This document shows positions 23,443-30,923 of a stretch of DNA of 64,000 nucleotides, piece by piece. The stretch lies in contig CAJKDY010000006.1 in the NCBI GenBank assembly GCA_905198835.1, forward strand, positions 79,879-143,878, in the 5' to 3' direction. A program made the translations under genes and the position numbers. The DNA comes from an uncultured Eubacteriales bacterium (lineage in GTDB: Bacteria; Bacillota; Clostridia; Oscillospirales; Oscillospiraceae). Each line of letters opens with the position of its first letter. Position 1 is the first letter of the stretch. A model generated the notes under the pieces. The model worked only from the letters and a program-made list of their open reading frames with translations. It searched no databases and was not told where the DNA came from.

Positions 23443-23922
23443 ATGAATTTTATCGCCGAGCTGAAGAAGCTGACCCGTCCTTATGACGACGAGGAAGAGG
23501 AGTTTGAGGACTTCGAGGCCGAGCCTAAGACGGAGAAGCGCCGCGAGCGTGCCGAGCGTCCTCTGCGGGAGGAGATGGAGGCCTCCATCTACGACGCCCA
23601 CTCTGACCGCCGCAGCAACAAGGTGGTGAACATCCATACCACCACCCAGCTCCAGGTGGTGCTGGTCAAGCCCGAGCAGTTCGACTCCGCCCCCGAGATC
23701 GCCGACCACCTGCGGGAGAAGCGCACGGTGGTGCTGAACCTGGAATCGGTGAGCAAGGACATCGCTCGGCGTCTTCTGGACTTTGTGGCCGGCGTGGCTT
23801 ACGCCAGCGAGGGCAAGGTCAAGAAGGTGGCCGCCTTCACCTACATCGTCACCCCCTTCAACGTGGACATTTTGGGCGATCTGGTGGGCGAGCTGGAGAA
23901 CAACGGACTCTATAACTTCTAA
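23443..23922 (+). CDS. sepF: Cell division protein SepF
   Basis: The 159-residue product has an N-terminal amphipathic membrane-anchoring helix (MNFIAELKKLTRP), an acidic/basic linker (about 15-55) and the SepF core (about 62-155) with 'VVLVKPEQFDSAPEIADHL', 'VVLNLESVSKDIARRLLDFVAGVAYA' (in part) and 'VTPFNVDI'. SepF bundles FtsZ filaments and tethers them to the membrane. GCGAAAGGGG precedes the ATG. It may be read from the internal ylmE promoter as well as from upstream. Confidence 0.95.
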   Translation: MNFIAELKKLTRPYDDEEEEFEDFEAEPKTEKRRERAERPLREEMEASIYDAHSDRRSNKVVNIHTTTQLQVVLVKPEQFDSAPEIADHLREKRTVVLNLESVSKDIARRLLDFVAGVAYASEGKVKKVAAFTYIVTPFNVDILGDLVGELENNGLYNF

Positions 23923-23929
23923 AGAAGCG

Positions 23930-24110
23930 CGAGCATAGGCGGGCCGGGGGCGATGGGGCGGCGACAGCACAGCCGTTGGCGACAAAGGAGCCATACGGAT
24001 GTGGCGTACCCCTTGCGGGTGCAGGCCAAAACAGGCGAACGCCGCAGGCGTGAGCGGCATTTTGGCCGCGCAGCCGCGAAGCGACCCCGACAAGCCCGCC
24101 CAATGCGAGC
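23930..24110. repeat. Structured intergenic element between sepF and divIVA
   Basis: A 181-base GC-rich insert has imperfect terminal inverted repeats (CGAGCATAGGCGGGC at the left; the complement of GCCCGCCCAATGCG at the right, 24094-24107). Inside is a hairpin: GGCCAAAA (24024-24031) pairs with TTTTGGCC (24060-24067), and GCCGC (24041-24045) with GCGGC (24054-24058). No supported gene lies in it. It is probably a dispersed MITE-like repeat sitting within a division operon. Confidence 0.5.
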
Positions 24111-24141
24111 GTGACAAGGAATTGGAAAAGGAGAGATCGGT

Positions 24142-24897
24142 ATGCTCACTCCCCAGGAAGTAGCCCAGCGCTCCTTTGGAAAGGCCTCCTTTGGCGGCTA
24201 TAATATGGCCATGGTGGATGACTTCCTGGATGAGCTCACCGCCGACTACGAGGCCCTTTTCAACGAAAACGCCCTTTTGAAGCAGAAGCTGGGCGTTCTC
24301 TCGGGCAAGATCCGGGAGTACCAGGCCACTGAAGAGGGGATGCGCAAGGCCCTCATGGCGGCCCAGCAGACCGCCGACGACATGGTCAAGGAGACCGAGG
24401 CCAAGTGCGCCAAGCTCCTTGCCGACGCCGAGCAGAGCGCCGGGGCCATGAAAGAGGAGATCGCCCAGAGCCTTACCGCCGAGACTCAGAAGCTGGAAGA
24501 GGCCCGGGCGTCTGTGGAGACCTTTAAAAAGCATATTGCCGCCGTCTGCCAGCAGGAGATGGAGCTGCTGGCCCAGCTGGACGATTTTAAGCCCGCACCG
24601 GAAAAGCGCAGCATGGAGACCACTGTGGAGGCCATCCGCGCCGCGGTGGAGCGCACCGTGGCCCAGGAGGATGAGGACCTGCCCAAGAGCGCGACCGAAC
24701 CCCAGAGCGAGGGCAAGGCTGAGGAGACTGCCGACGATCCCTACCAGGTGGAGGAAAGTTCGGTGGCCCTCTACGAAAAGCTCATGGCCGACCGCAAGGC
24801 CGCCCAGGGTGAGGAGGACGAACCGGACCCCACCGCCCCTACCCGTCGGGTAGAGCGCAAATCTCTGGAGTTTGGCAAGGACTTTGAGATCGACTGA
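24142..24897 (+). CDS. divIVA: DivIVA-domain cell division/polarity protein
   Basis: The 251-residue product begins 'MLTPQEVAQRSFGKASFGGYNMAMVDDFLDEL' (quoted in part), the DivIVA membrane-binding head that follows curved membrane. A long coiled coil (about 25-160) follows, rich in Ala, Glu and Lys, and an acidic tail ends 'SLEFGKDFEID'. DivIVA organises poles and septa in Gram-positive cells. AAAAGGAGAG precedes the ATG. A strong terminator at 24911 closes the hfq-divIVA group. Confidence 0.92.
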   Translation: MLTPQEVAQRSFGKASFGGYNMAMVDDFLDELTADYEALFNENALLKQKLGVLSGKIREYQATEEGMRKALMAAQQTADDMVKETEAKCAKLLADAEQSAGAMKEEIAQSLTAETQKLEEARASVETFKKHIAAVCQQEMELLAQLDDFKPAPEKRSMETTVEAIRAAVERTVAQEDEDLPKSATEPQSEGKAEETADDPYQVEESSVALYEKLMADRKAAQGEEDEPDPTAPTRRVERKSLEFGKDFEID

Positions 24898-24910
24898 GTC
24901 AGTCAAGGTC

Positions 24911-24947
24911 AAAGGCGGTGTGCGGTCGCACACCGCCTTTTATTTTT
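24911..24947 (+). terminator. Terminator after divIVA
   Basis: A 14-bp perfect stem (24911-24924 with 24927-24940), two-base loop, then TATTTTT. Confidence 0.92.
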
Positions 24948-24979
24948 ACACTTTACCATCTTAAAGAAAGGAAATCCCT

Positions 24980-26308
24980 ATGTCCATCCAACTGTCCGAC
25001 CATTTTAGCTACAGCCGCCTGGCGCGGTTTTGTATGCCGCCCATCATCATGATGATCTTTACCTCCATCTACAGCGTGGTGGACGGCTTTTTCGTATCCA
25101 ACTGGGCGGGGAAGACCCCCTTTGCCGCCGTTAACCTGATTTACCCCTTCATCATGATCCTGGGCGGGGTGGGATTTATGTTGGGCGCCGGCGGCAGCGC
25201 TCTGGTGGCTAAGACCATGGGCGAGGGCGATCGGGACCGGGCCAACCGCTACTTCACCATGATGGTGACGGCCACGGTGGTGGCGGGCGTGGTGCTGTCC
25301 GCTCTGGGTATCGTGTTCCTCCGGCCTATCGCCATCGCCCTGGGGGCGGCGGGCGATATGGTGGACGACTGTGTGCTTTATGGCCGCATCGTCCTGGCCT
25401 TTAATACCGCCTTCATGCTCCAAAACCTCTTCCAGACCTTTCTCACCACCGCCCAAAAGCCCAAGCTGGGCCTGGCTTGTACCCTGGCGGCGGGAGTGAC
25501 CAATATGATCCTGGACGCGCTGTTCGTAGCAGTGTTTCGCTGGGGCCTGGCCGGAGCGGCCATCGCCACGGGTATCTCCCAGACCGTGGGTGGTGTGCTG
25601 CCCCTTGTCTACTTCCTGCGGCCCAACGACAGCCTGCTGCGCCTGGCCCCCACCCGCATGGAGCTTTCTGTGTTGGCCAAGGCCTGCGGCAACGGCTCCA
25701 GCGAGCTGATGAGCAATATCTCCGGCTCGGTGGTGAGTATGCTGTTTAACTTCCAGCTCATGCGCCTGGCGGGGGAGGACGGCGTGGCGGCCTACGGCGT
25801 TTTGATGTACGTCAACTTCGTCTTCCTGGCCATCTTCATCGGCTATACCATCGGCACCGCGCCCATCATCGGCTACCACTACGGCGCGGAGAACCGGGAC
25901 GAGGTGAAAAACGTCCTGGGCAAGAGCCTCAGGCTGATGGCGGGGGTGGGCGTGGCCATGACCGCTCTGGCCTGGGCTCTGGCCACGCCGCTGGCCCACG
26001 TCTTCGTGGGCTATGACCAAGGGCTGATGGAGATGACCCGCCACGCTTTCCACATCTGCGCGTTCATGTTCCTGGTGGCGGGGGTGAATATCTTTACCTC
26101 CTCCTTCTTCACCGCCCTGAATAACGGTGCGGTGTCGGCCATCATCGCCTTCCTTCGGGGCCTGGTGTTCCAGTGCCTGTCGGTGCTCATCCTGCCCGCC
26201 TTCTTCGGCCTGGACGGCATCTGGTGGGCGGTGGTGGTGGCCGACGGCTGCTCCTTCCTGGTCTCCGCGGTCTTCCTGCTGTGTAAGCGCAAGAAGTACG
26301 GATATTGA
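24980..26308 (+). CDS. MATE-family efflux transporter
   Basis: A 442-residue polytopic protein with about twelve helices in two similar halves. MATE marks include 'FCMPPIIMMIFTSIYSVVDGFFVSNWAG' at the start (in part), 'GAGGSALVAKTMGEGDRDRANRYF', 'NMILDALFV' and 'GYTIGTAPIIGYHYGAENRDEVKN' (in part) in the second half. Such pumps export cationic drugs or metabolites using sodium or proton gradients; the substrate is unknown. GAAAGGAAAT precedes the ATG. It separates divIVA from ileS, which are neighbours in many Firmicutes, so it may be an insertion into that group. Confidence 0.92.
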   Translation: MSIQLSDHFSYSRLARFCMPPIIMMIFTSIYSVVDGFFVSNWAGKTPFAAVNLIYPFIMILGGVGFMLGAGGSALVAKTMGEGDRDRANRYFTMMVTATVVAGVVLSALGIVFLRPIAIALGAAGDMVDDCVLYGRIVLAFNTAFMLQNLFQTFLTTAQKPKLGLACTLAAGVTNMILDALFVAVFRWGLAGAAIATGISQTVGGVLPLVYFLRPNDSLLRLAPTRMELSVLAKACGNGSSELMSNISGSVVSMLFNFQLMRLAGEDGVAAYGVLMYVNFVFLAIFIGYTIGTAPIIGYHYGAENRDEVKNVLGKSLRLMAGVGVAMTALAWALATPLAHVFVGYDQGLMEMTRHAFHICAFMFLVAGVNIFTSSFFTALNNGAVSAIIAFLRGLVFQCLSVLILPAFFGLDGIWWAVVVADGCSFLVSAVFLLCKRKKYGY

Positions 26309-26310
26309 GC

Positions 26311-26347
26311 TTTCCCCCTTGACATTTGGGGGAAAAGTGGATAAACT
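26311..26347 (+). promoter_or_regulatory. Promoter of the Ile T-box transcript, nested in a palindrome
   Basis: TTGACA (26319-26324), 17 bases, TAAACT (26342-26347). The -35 hexamer lies in the loop of the inverted repeat TTTCCCCC (26311-26318)/GGGGGAAA (26328-26335), right after the MATE stop. The palindrome could be a weak terminator for the MATE gene or a protein-binding site. Confidence 0.65.
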
Positions 26348-26353
26348 ATTAAA

Positions 26354-26600
26354 GTTCAAACGCGTGGATGAGGACGAGTACCCTTTTTAGGCCTCCCAAG
26401 AGAGCCGCTGTGTGGTGCGAGGCGGCGGGGCAGGGAAGGGGAAGGATCACCTCGGAGCGATGGGGCTGAAAGCCAGTAAGCCCCGGCGGGCCGTCCCGTT
26501 ACAGACGACATGAGTGTCCCGGCCCTGCCGGGGAACAAGAGTGGTACCGCAGAGGTCACAGCGCGCCTTTGTCTCTTGACGGAGACAAGGGCGCTTTTTT
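26354..26600 (+). promoter_or_regulatory. T-box leader, isoleucine specific
   Basis: In order: a 5' GAGGACGAGTA arm; the distal AGAGAG loop (26399-26404) with GTGGTG; a specifier region in which ATC (26446-26448, isoleucine) is followed by A; internal hairpins; the T-box core GAGTGGTACCGC (26539-26550), whose TGGT would pair with the ACCA end of uncharged tRNA-Ile; and a terminator (26563-26575/26582-26594 plus T6). It should stop transcription when tRNA-Ile is charged and allow it when isoleucine is short. The first genes behind it are not ileS (27602) but two AT-rich genes. Confidence 0.93.
26563..26600 (+). terminator. Regulated terminator of the Ile T-box
   Basis: GCGCCTTTGTCTC pairs perfectly with GAGACAAGGGCGC around a 6-base loop, followed by T6. 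It competes with the antiterminator formed around the T-box core at 26539-26550. Confidence 0.9.
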
Positions 26601-26620
26601 GTTGGGAGGAGGAGAGCAAT

Positions 26621-27079
26621 GTGTGCTATACCCAAGAGAAGCTATCACGATTTGGCCACTGTGAGTTGCACTATGGCACAGACCTTTTGGATTTTGGGGA
26701 TATTTGGTACAGCCCGAAGGATGCGGTCGGCGGAAATCCCTATAATACACTCTGCAATGTGAACGTAGTCTCTGGAGAATTTGCCGGACGAGGAGAATGG
26801 GAGTGTGACTGGAAAGCATTTATTCGTTTTGCTGAGGAACTGGAGCAGTTATACTGTTTTCAACGTCAAGAAGTAGAATTTCAGGACATTGGGTATGGAA
26901 GCACAGTTAGATTTGTGCTGCACAAGATTGGTCAGTTGACCATTTCCGGGCTTCTGCGCGGCAACGCACCTGGTAACTCCTTGACCTTTGAATTTCGGGC
27001 AGATCAGACATCGCTAAGCTGTTTTTTACAACAGTTGAAACAGATGCAGAAACTTGTAGACAAGGGGCCAAAGACATAA
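26621..27079 (+). CDS. WapI-like immunity-type protein (AT-rich cargo gene)
   Basis: A 152-residue protein from GTG 26621, with GGGAGGAGGAG 7-8 bases ahead; an ATG two bases earlier is in another frame and ends after 46 codons. Blocks such as 'DIWYSPKDAVGGNPYNTLCNV', 'EWECDWKAFIRFAEELEQLY' and 'TFEFRADQTSLSCFLQQL' resemble small WapI-type immunity proteins as I remember them, with no catalytic motif. Such proteins neutralise contact-dependent toxins; no cognate toxin is here. GC content in a hand-counted line was 48%, well below its neighbours. It is the first gene under the isoleucine T-box. The family call is tentative. Confidence 0.6.
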   Translation: MCYTQEKLSRFGHCELHYGTDLLDFGDIWYSPKDAVGGNPYNTLCNVNVVSGEFAGRGEWECDWKAFIRFAEELEQLYCFQRQEVEFQDIGYGSTVRFVLHKIGQLTISGLLRGNAPGNSLTFEFRADQTSLSCFLQQLKQMQKLVDKGPKT

Positions 27080-27160
27080 ATCATATGGGAAAGAGGTTTG
27101 TGTGTTAGCTCAACAGAGCATGTAAATGACTGCAACAATAAAATAGAGCGGAGTGTTAAA

Positions 27161-27571
27161 ATGAGGATCCAGATCGAGTTTTTCAAGAACGATTTAAGAG
27201 AGGCGATAGGCGCCGGGATCTATGAGATTGCAGTATGTAAAAGTGGACACAGAAAAGCGCTATATATTGGAGAATCGGTTACGGTTTTAGGTAGATGTGC
27301 TTATCACTTATATCTGCTCAAAAGCAATCCAAGTTATTTTGGCTTTACCAAAAGTACCATAAATGATCCCAGCATAGTACTATGCTTTTCTCTGCGTGAG
27401 AACACCACGAATACACAAAAGCGCAAAAAGACGGAAAAGAAACTGATTAGCAAAGAACTGCCGCTCAGTCAAAGTGGTATAAGTGATCGACTAAAACGCC
27501 CCCAAGAAAGAAGAGCGGCATTAGAGGAATTTTTGGCAATCGCTGCGGACAAACCTATTCAATCATTTTAA
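27161..27571 (+). CDS. Small GIY-YIG-like protein (AT-rich cargo gene)
   Basis: A 136-residue protein from ATG 27161 (CGGAG 7 bases upstream); a TTG start 21 codons earlier has weaker support. G-I-Y at 19-21 and Y-I-G at 35-37 are followed by R45 and H49 in 'GRCAYHLYLL', matching the N-terminal half of GIY-YIG nuclease domains. The expected later Glu could be in the 'KKTEKKLISKELPL' helix. The basic C-terminal half could bind nucleic acid. One hand-counted line in this gene is 32% GC, a strong sign of foreign origin. Function could be nuclease, homing-type or a degenerate relative. It ends 30 bases before ileS. Confidence 0.62.
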   Translation: MRIQIEFFKNDLREAIGAGIYEIAVCKSGHRKALYIGESVTVLGRCAYHLYLLKSNPSYFGFTKSTINDPSIVLCFSLRENTTNTQKRKKTEKKLISKELPLSQSGISDRLKRPQERRAALEEFLAIAADKPIQSF

Positions 27572-27601
27572 TTAACACTTGCTATAAAGGAGACAAGACC
27601 T

Positions 27602-30403
27602 ATGGACTTCAACCAGACCGTACACCTTCCCCAGACTGACTTCCCCATGCGGGCGGGACTGCCCAAGCGGGAGCCGGAGATGCTGGCGGGCTTTGACGGG
27701 CTCTACGAAAAGATGGTGGCGCGCAACGACGGCAAGCCTCGCTTCGTCCTCCACGACGGCCCTCCCTACGCCAACGGCAACATCCACATCGGCACCGCCA
27801 TGAACAAGGTCCTCAAGGACATGATCGTGAAGATGCGCAACATGACCGGCTTCCAGGCCCCCTACGTCCCCGGCTGGGACACCCACGGTCTGCCCATCGA
27901 GTCCGCCGTTTTGAAGGACAAGAGCGTCAAGCGCGAGGAGATGACGGTGGCGGAATTCCGCACCAAGTGCCGGGAGTATGCCGAGGGCTACATTGCCAAG
28001 ATGACCGGCCAGTTCCAGCGCCTGGGCGTGCTGGGCCAGTGGGACGATCCCTATATCACGTTGCTTCCCGAGTTCGAGGCCAAGCAGATCGAGGTCTTCG
28101 GCAAGATGGCGGAAAAGGGCCTCATTTACAAGGGCCTCAAGCCCGTCTACTGGTGCCCCTCCGACCAGACCGCCCTGGCTGAGGCCGAGATCGAGTACGC
28201 CGACGACCCCTGTACCACCATCTTTGTCAAGTTCCCCGTGTCCGACGACATGGGCAAGCTGGGCCAGTATGGCGACAAGCGCAAGATGAGCTTTGTCATC
28301 TGGACCACCACCCCCTGGACCATCCCAGGCAACATGGCCATCTGCGTCAACGCCAACTTTGACTACGTTCTCTTGGAGGTCCCGGGCGGCGAGGTCTATA
28401 TCCTGGCCAAGGACCTGGCCGAGGGCGTGTGCAAGCAGGCGGGGATCGACTATGATGCCTGCAAGGTGCTGGCTACCCTCAAAGGAAGCGACTTTGAGTT
28501 GATGACCGCCCGCCATCCGCTCTTTGACCGGGATAGCGTGCTGCTGTGCGGCGACCACGTGACCCTGGATGCCGGCACCGGCTGCGTCCACACCGCCCCC
28601 GGCTTCGGCGCGGATGACTTCTATATCTGCCAGGCCTATGACAAGAGCGGGGCTACCTCCATCGGTGTGCCCGTGCCCGTCAACGCCAAGGGCGTCATGA
28701 CCGACGAGCGGTATAACGGCCAGTACTACGCCAAGGGCAACGACCTGGTCATCGCCGATCTGGAGGAGTGCGGCGCGCTGCTGAGCAAGGAGAACATCAC
28801 CCACTCCTACCCCCACTGCTGGCGGTGCAAGAACCCCATCATCTTCCGGGCTACCGAGCAGTGGTTCTGCAGCGTGGACGCCATCAAGGACGCCGCCGTA
28901 AAGAGCTGCGACGGCATCTGGTGGAAGCCCGACTGGGGCAAGGAGCGGATGATCTCCATGATCTCCGAGCGCAACGACTGGTGCATCTCCCGCCAGCGGG
29001 TGTGGGGCGTGCCCATCCCCATGTTCTACTGCGAAAAGTGCGGTGGCGAGGTCATCAATAAGGACACCATCGCCCGCACTGCCCAGCTCTTCCGGGAGCA
29101 GGGCTCCAACGTATGGTTCGACAGACCCGCCGATGAGCTGGTGCCCGCCGGGACGAAGTGCCCCCACTGCGGCCATGACCACTTCACCAAGGAGACCGAC
29201 ATCATGGACGTGTGGTTTGACTCCGGCTCCACCTGGGCGGCTGTGGCCGACGAGCGGGAGTGTCTGAAGTACCCCGCCGACCTCTACCTGGAGGGCGGCG
29301 ACCAGTACCGGGGCTGGTTCCAGTCCAGCATGCTCACCTCCATCGCCGTCAACGGCGTGGCCCCCTACAAGCAGATCGTCACCCACGGCTGGACGGTGGA
29401 TGGCGAGGGCAAGGCCATGCACAAGTCCCTGGGCAACGCCGTCAGCCCCGACGAGGTCTTGAAGGACTACGGCGCGGACATCTTCCGGCTGTGGGTGGCC
29501 TCCGCCGACTATACCCAGGATATGCGTATTTCCCAGGACATCCTCAAGCAGTTGGCCCAGGCCTACCTGAAGATCCGCAACACCGCTAGGTATATGCTGG
29601 GCAACCTGGCGGGCTTCGATCCCGACGCCGCCACGCCTGCTGCCGAGATGGTGGATCTGGACCGCTGGGCGGTCTGCCAGCTAGGCAAGCTGGCCAAGAC
29701 CTGCCGCGCCGCTTACGACACCTACGATTTCCACGTGGTCTACCGGGCCATCTACAACTTCTGCGTCATCGAGATGTCCAACTTCTATTTGGACGTGATC
29801 AAGGACCGGCTCTACTGCGGCGACGCGTTTGGCCGCAAGAGCGCCCAGAGTGCGCTCTATACCATCCTGGACGGCCTGACCCGGCTGCTGGCTCCCATCC
29901 TGGCCTTTACCACCGACGAGATCTGGAAGGCCATGCCCCACGCTAAGAGCGCCGACGCCCAGAGCGTCCTTTTGAACGACATGCCCGACTTTGACCCCGC
30001 CTTTGCCCTTTCTGAGGCCGAGGAGGCCCGCTGGACGGAGGTCATCGCCCTGCGGGACGAGGTCAACAAGGCCCTGGAGCTCCAGCGCTCCGAGGGCGGC
30101 GTGAAGAAGAGCCAGGACGCGGCGGTGACGCTGAACCTCTCCGACGCTCTGTACGCCGACTATGAAGCGGGCAAGTTCCTGCCCGGTTTCGACGGCGCCG
30201 ACCTGGCTACGCTGTTTATCGTCTCCCAGGTGGAGGTGGCCAAGGGCGACGTGGGCTACGCCGCCGAGGGCATGGAGGGGCTCCATGTGGCGGTGGCCCC
30301 GGCCCGGGGCGAGAAGTGTCCCCGCTGTTGGAACCACGACGAGCACACCGATGAAAACGGTCTGTGCCCTCGCTGCGCCGCTGTGCTGGGTCAGGAGGGC
30401 TGA
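27602..30403 (+). CDS. ileS: Isoleucyl-tRNA synthetase
   Basis: The 933-residue class I synthetase has 'HDGPPYANGNIHIG' (HIGH motif near 61-64), the CP1 editing domain ('FVIWTTTPWTIPGNMAI', 'HTAPGFGADDFYI'), the KMSKS-like 'GKAMHKSLGN' near 603-611, an anticodon-binding domain and a C-terminal zinc finger 'CPRCWNH...CPRC'. It charges tRNA-Ile. Its only upstream signal is the T-box at 26354, about 1 kb away beyond two cargo genes; the 30-base gap holds just AAAGGAG. It is followed by lspA with one base between. Confidence 0.98.
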   Translation: MDFNQTVHLPQTDFPMRAGLPKREPEMLAGFDGLYEKMVARNDGKPRFVLHDGPPYANGNIHIGTAMNKVLKDMIVKMRNMTGFQAPYVPGWDTHGLPIESAVLKDKSVKREEMTVAEFRTKCREYAEGYIAKMTGQFQRLGVLGQWDDPYITLLPEFEAKQIEVFGKMAEKGLIYKGLKPVYWCPSDQTALAEAEIEYADDPCTTIFVKFPVSDDMGKLGQYGDKRKMSFVIWTTTPWTIPGNMAICVNANFDYVLLEVPGGEVYILAKDLAEGVCKQAGIDYDACKVLATLKGSDFELMTARHPLFDRDSVLLCGDHVTLDAGTGCVHTAPGFGADDFYICQAYDKSGATSIGVPVPVNAKGVMTDERYNGQYYAKGNDLVIADLEECGALLSKENITHSYPHCWRCKNPIIFRATEQWFCSVDAIKDAAVKSCDGIWWKPDWGKERMISMISERNDWCISRQRVWGVPIPMFYCEKCGGEVINKDTIARTAQLFREQGSNVWFDRPADELVPAGTKCPHCGHDHFTKETDIMDVWFDSGSTWAAVADERECLKYPADLYLEGGDQYRGWFQSSMLTSIAVNGVAPYKQIVTHGWTVDGEGKAMHKSLGNAVSPDEVLKDYGADIFRLWVASADYTQDMRISQDILKQLAQAYLKIRNTARYMLGNLAGFDPDAATPAAEMVDLDRWAVCQLGKLAKTCRAAYDTYDFHVVYRAIYNFCVIEMSNFYLDVIKDRLYCGDAFGRKSAQSALYTILDGLTRLLAPILAFTTDEIWKAMPHAKSADAQSVLLNDMPDFDPAFALSEAEEARWTEVIALRDEVNKALELQRSEGGVKKSQDAAVTLNLSDALYADYEAGKFLPGFDGADLATLFIVSQVEVAKGDVGYAAEGMEGLHVAVAPARGEKCPRCWNHDEHTDENGLCPRCAAVLGQEG

Positions 30404-30404
30404 G

Positions 30405-30923
30405 TTGAATAAGAACACCCATAAACGGGTCTGGGCGTGGTACGCCCTGGCCGGAGCGCTCATTATCCTGGACCAGGTGGTCAAGGGCCTGGTCCGGGCT
30501 TATATGACGCCGGGGGAGACCCGGCCCTTGATCCCGCATTTTATAGAACTTCTCTATGTGGAAAATACCGGCGGCGCCTTTTCCATCTTTGAGAACTTTA
30601 CCTGGGTTTTGGCGCTGTTGTCGGCGGTGGTGACGGTGGCGTTGGTGCTGGCGCTGTGGAAGGGCGCGCTGGCGGACAGCCCCTGGGCCAAGTTCTGCGT
30701 GACGCTGGTGCTTGCCGGTGCGGCGGGCAACCTCATCGACCGGGTGAGCGTGGGCAAGGTCACCGATATGTTCAACTTCACCTTTATGCGCTTTGGCGTG
30801 TTCAACGTGGCCGACATCTGCGTGGTGTGCGGCATTGTGGGCTACGCCGTGTGGCTTTTATTTGCCCGCAAGGGCGGGGAAGAGGACGACGGCCATGAAG
30901 CTGACGCTGACAGTCCCAACTGA
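30405..30923 (+). CDS. lspA: Lipoprotein signal peptidase (signal peptidase II)
   Basis: The 172-residue protein has four membrane helices. Catalytic aspartates are in 'GNLIDRVSVGKVTDMFNF' and 'FNVADICVVCG'. 'VENTGGAFSIF' is the conserved N-x-G-x-A-F block. It removes signal peptides from prolipoproteins such as the two lipoproteins in this window. The start is TTG 30405 with AGGAGGG six bases ahead inside the ileS end; longer in-frame extensions lie within ileS. Its 3' end overlaps rluD by 29 bases. Confidence 0.94.
   Translation: MNKNTHKRVWAWYALAGALIILDQVVKGLVRAYMTPGETRPLIPHFIELLYVENTGGAFSIFENFTWVLALLSAVVTVALVLALWKGALADSPWAKFCVTLVLAGAAGNLIDRVSVGKVTDMFNFTFMRFGVFNVADICVVCGIVGYAVWLLFARKGGEEDDGHEADADSPN

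Noticed and set aside
24953..26359. About 468-codon open frame antisense to the MATE gene
   Set aside because: His/Gln/Gly-rich composition, no motifs, and complete overlap with a recognised transporter.
26619..26759. ATG two bases before the WapI-like start, 46 codons
   Set aside because: It is in a different frame, short and without a sensible protein; the in-frame GTG at 26621 uses the same GGAGGAGG site.
27572..29422. About 616-codon open frame antisense to ileS
   Set aside because: It overlaps the clear ileS gene and translates to Leu/Val/Gly/His-rich sequence without domains; an artefact of high GC at third codon positions.
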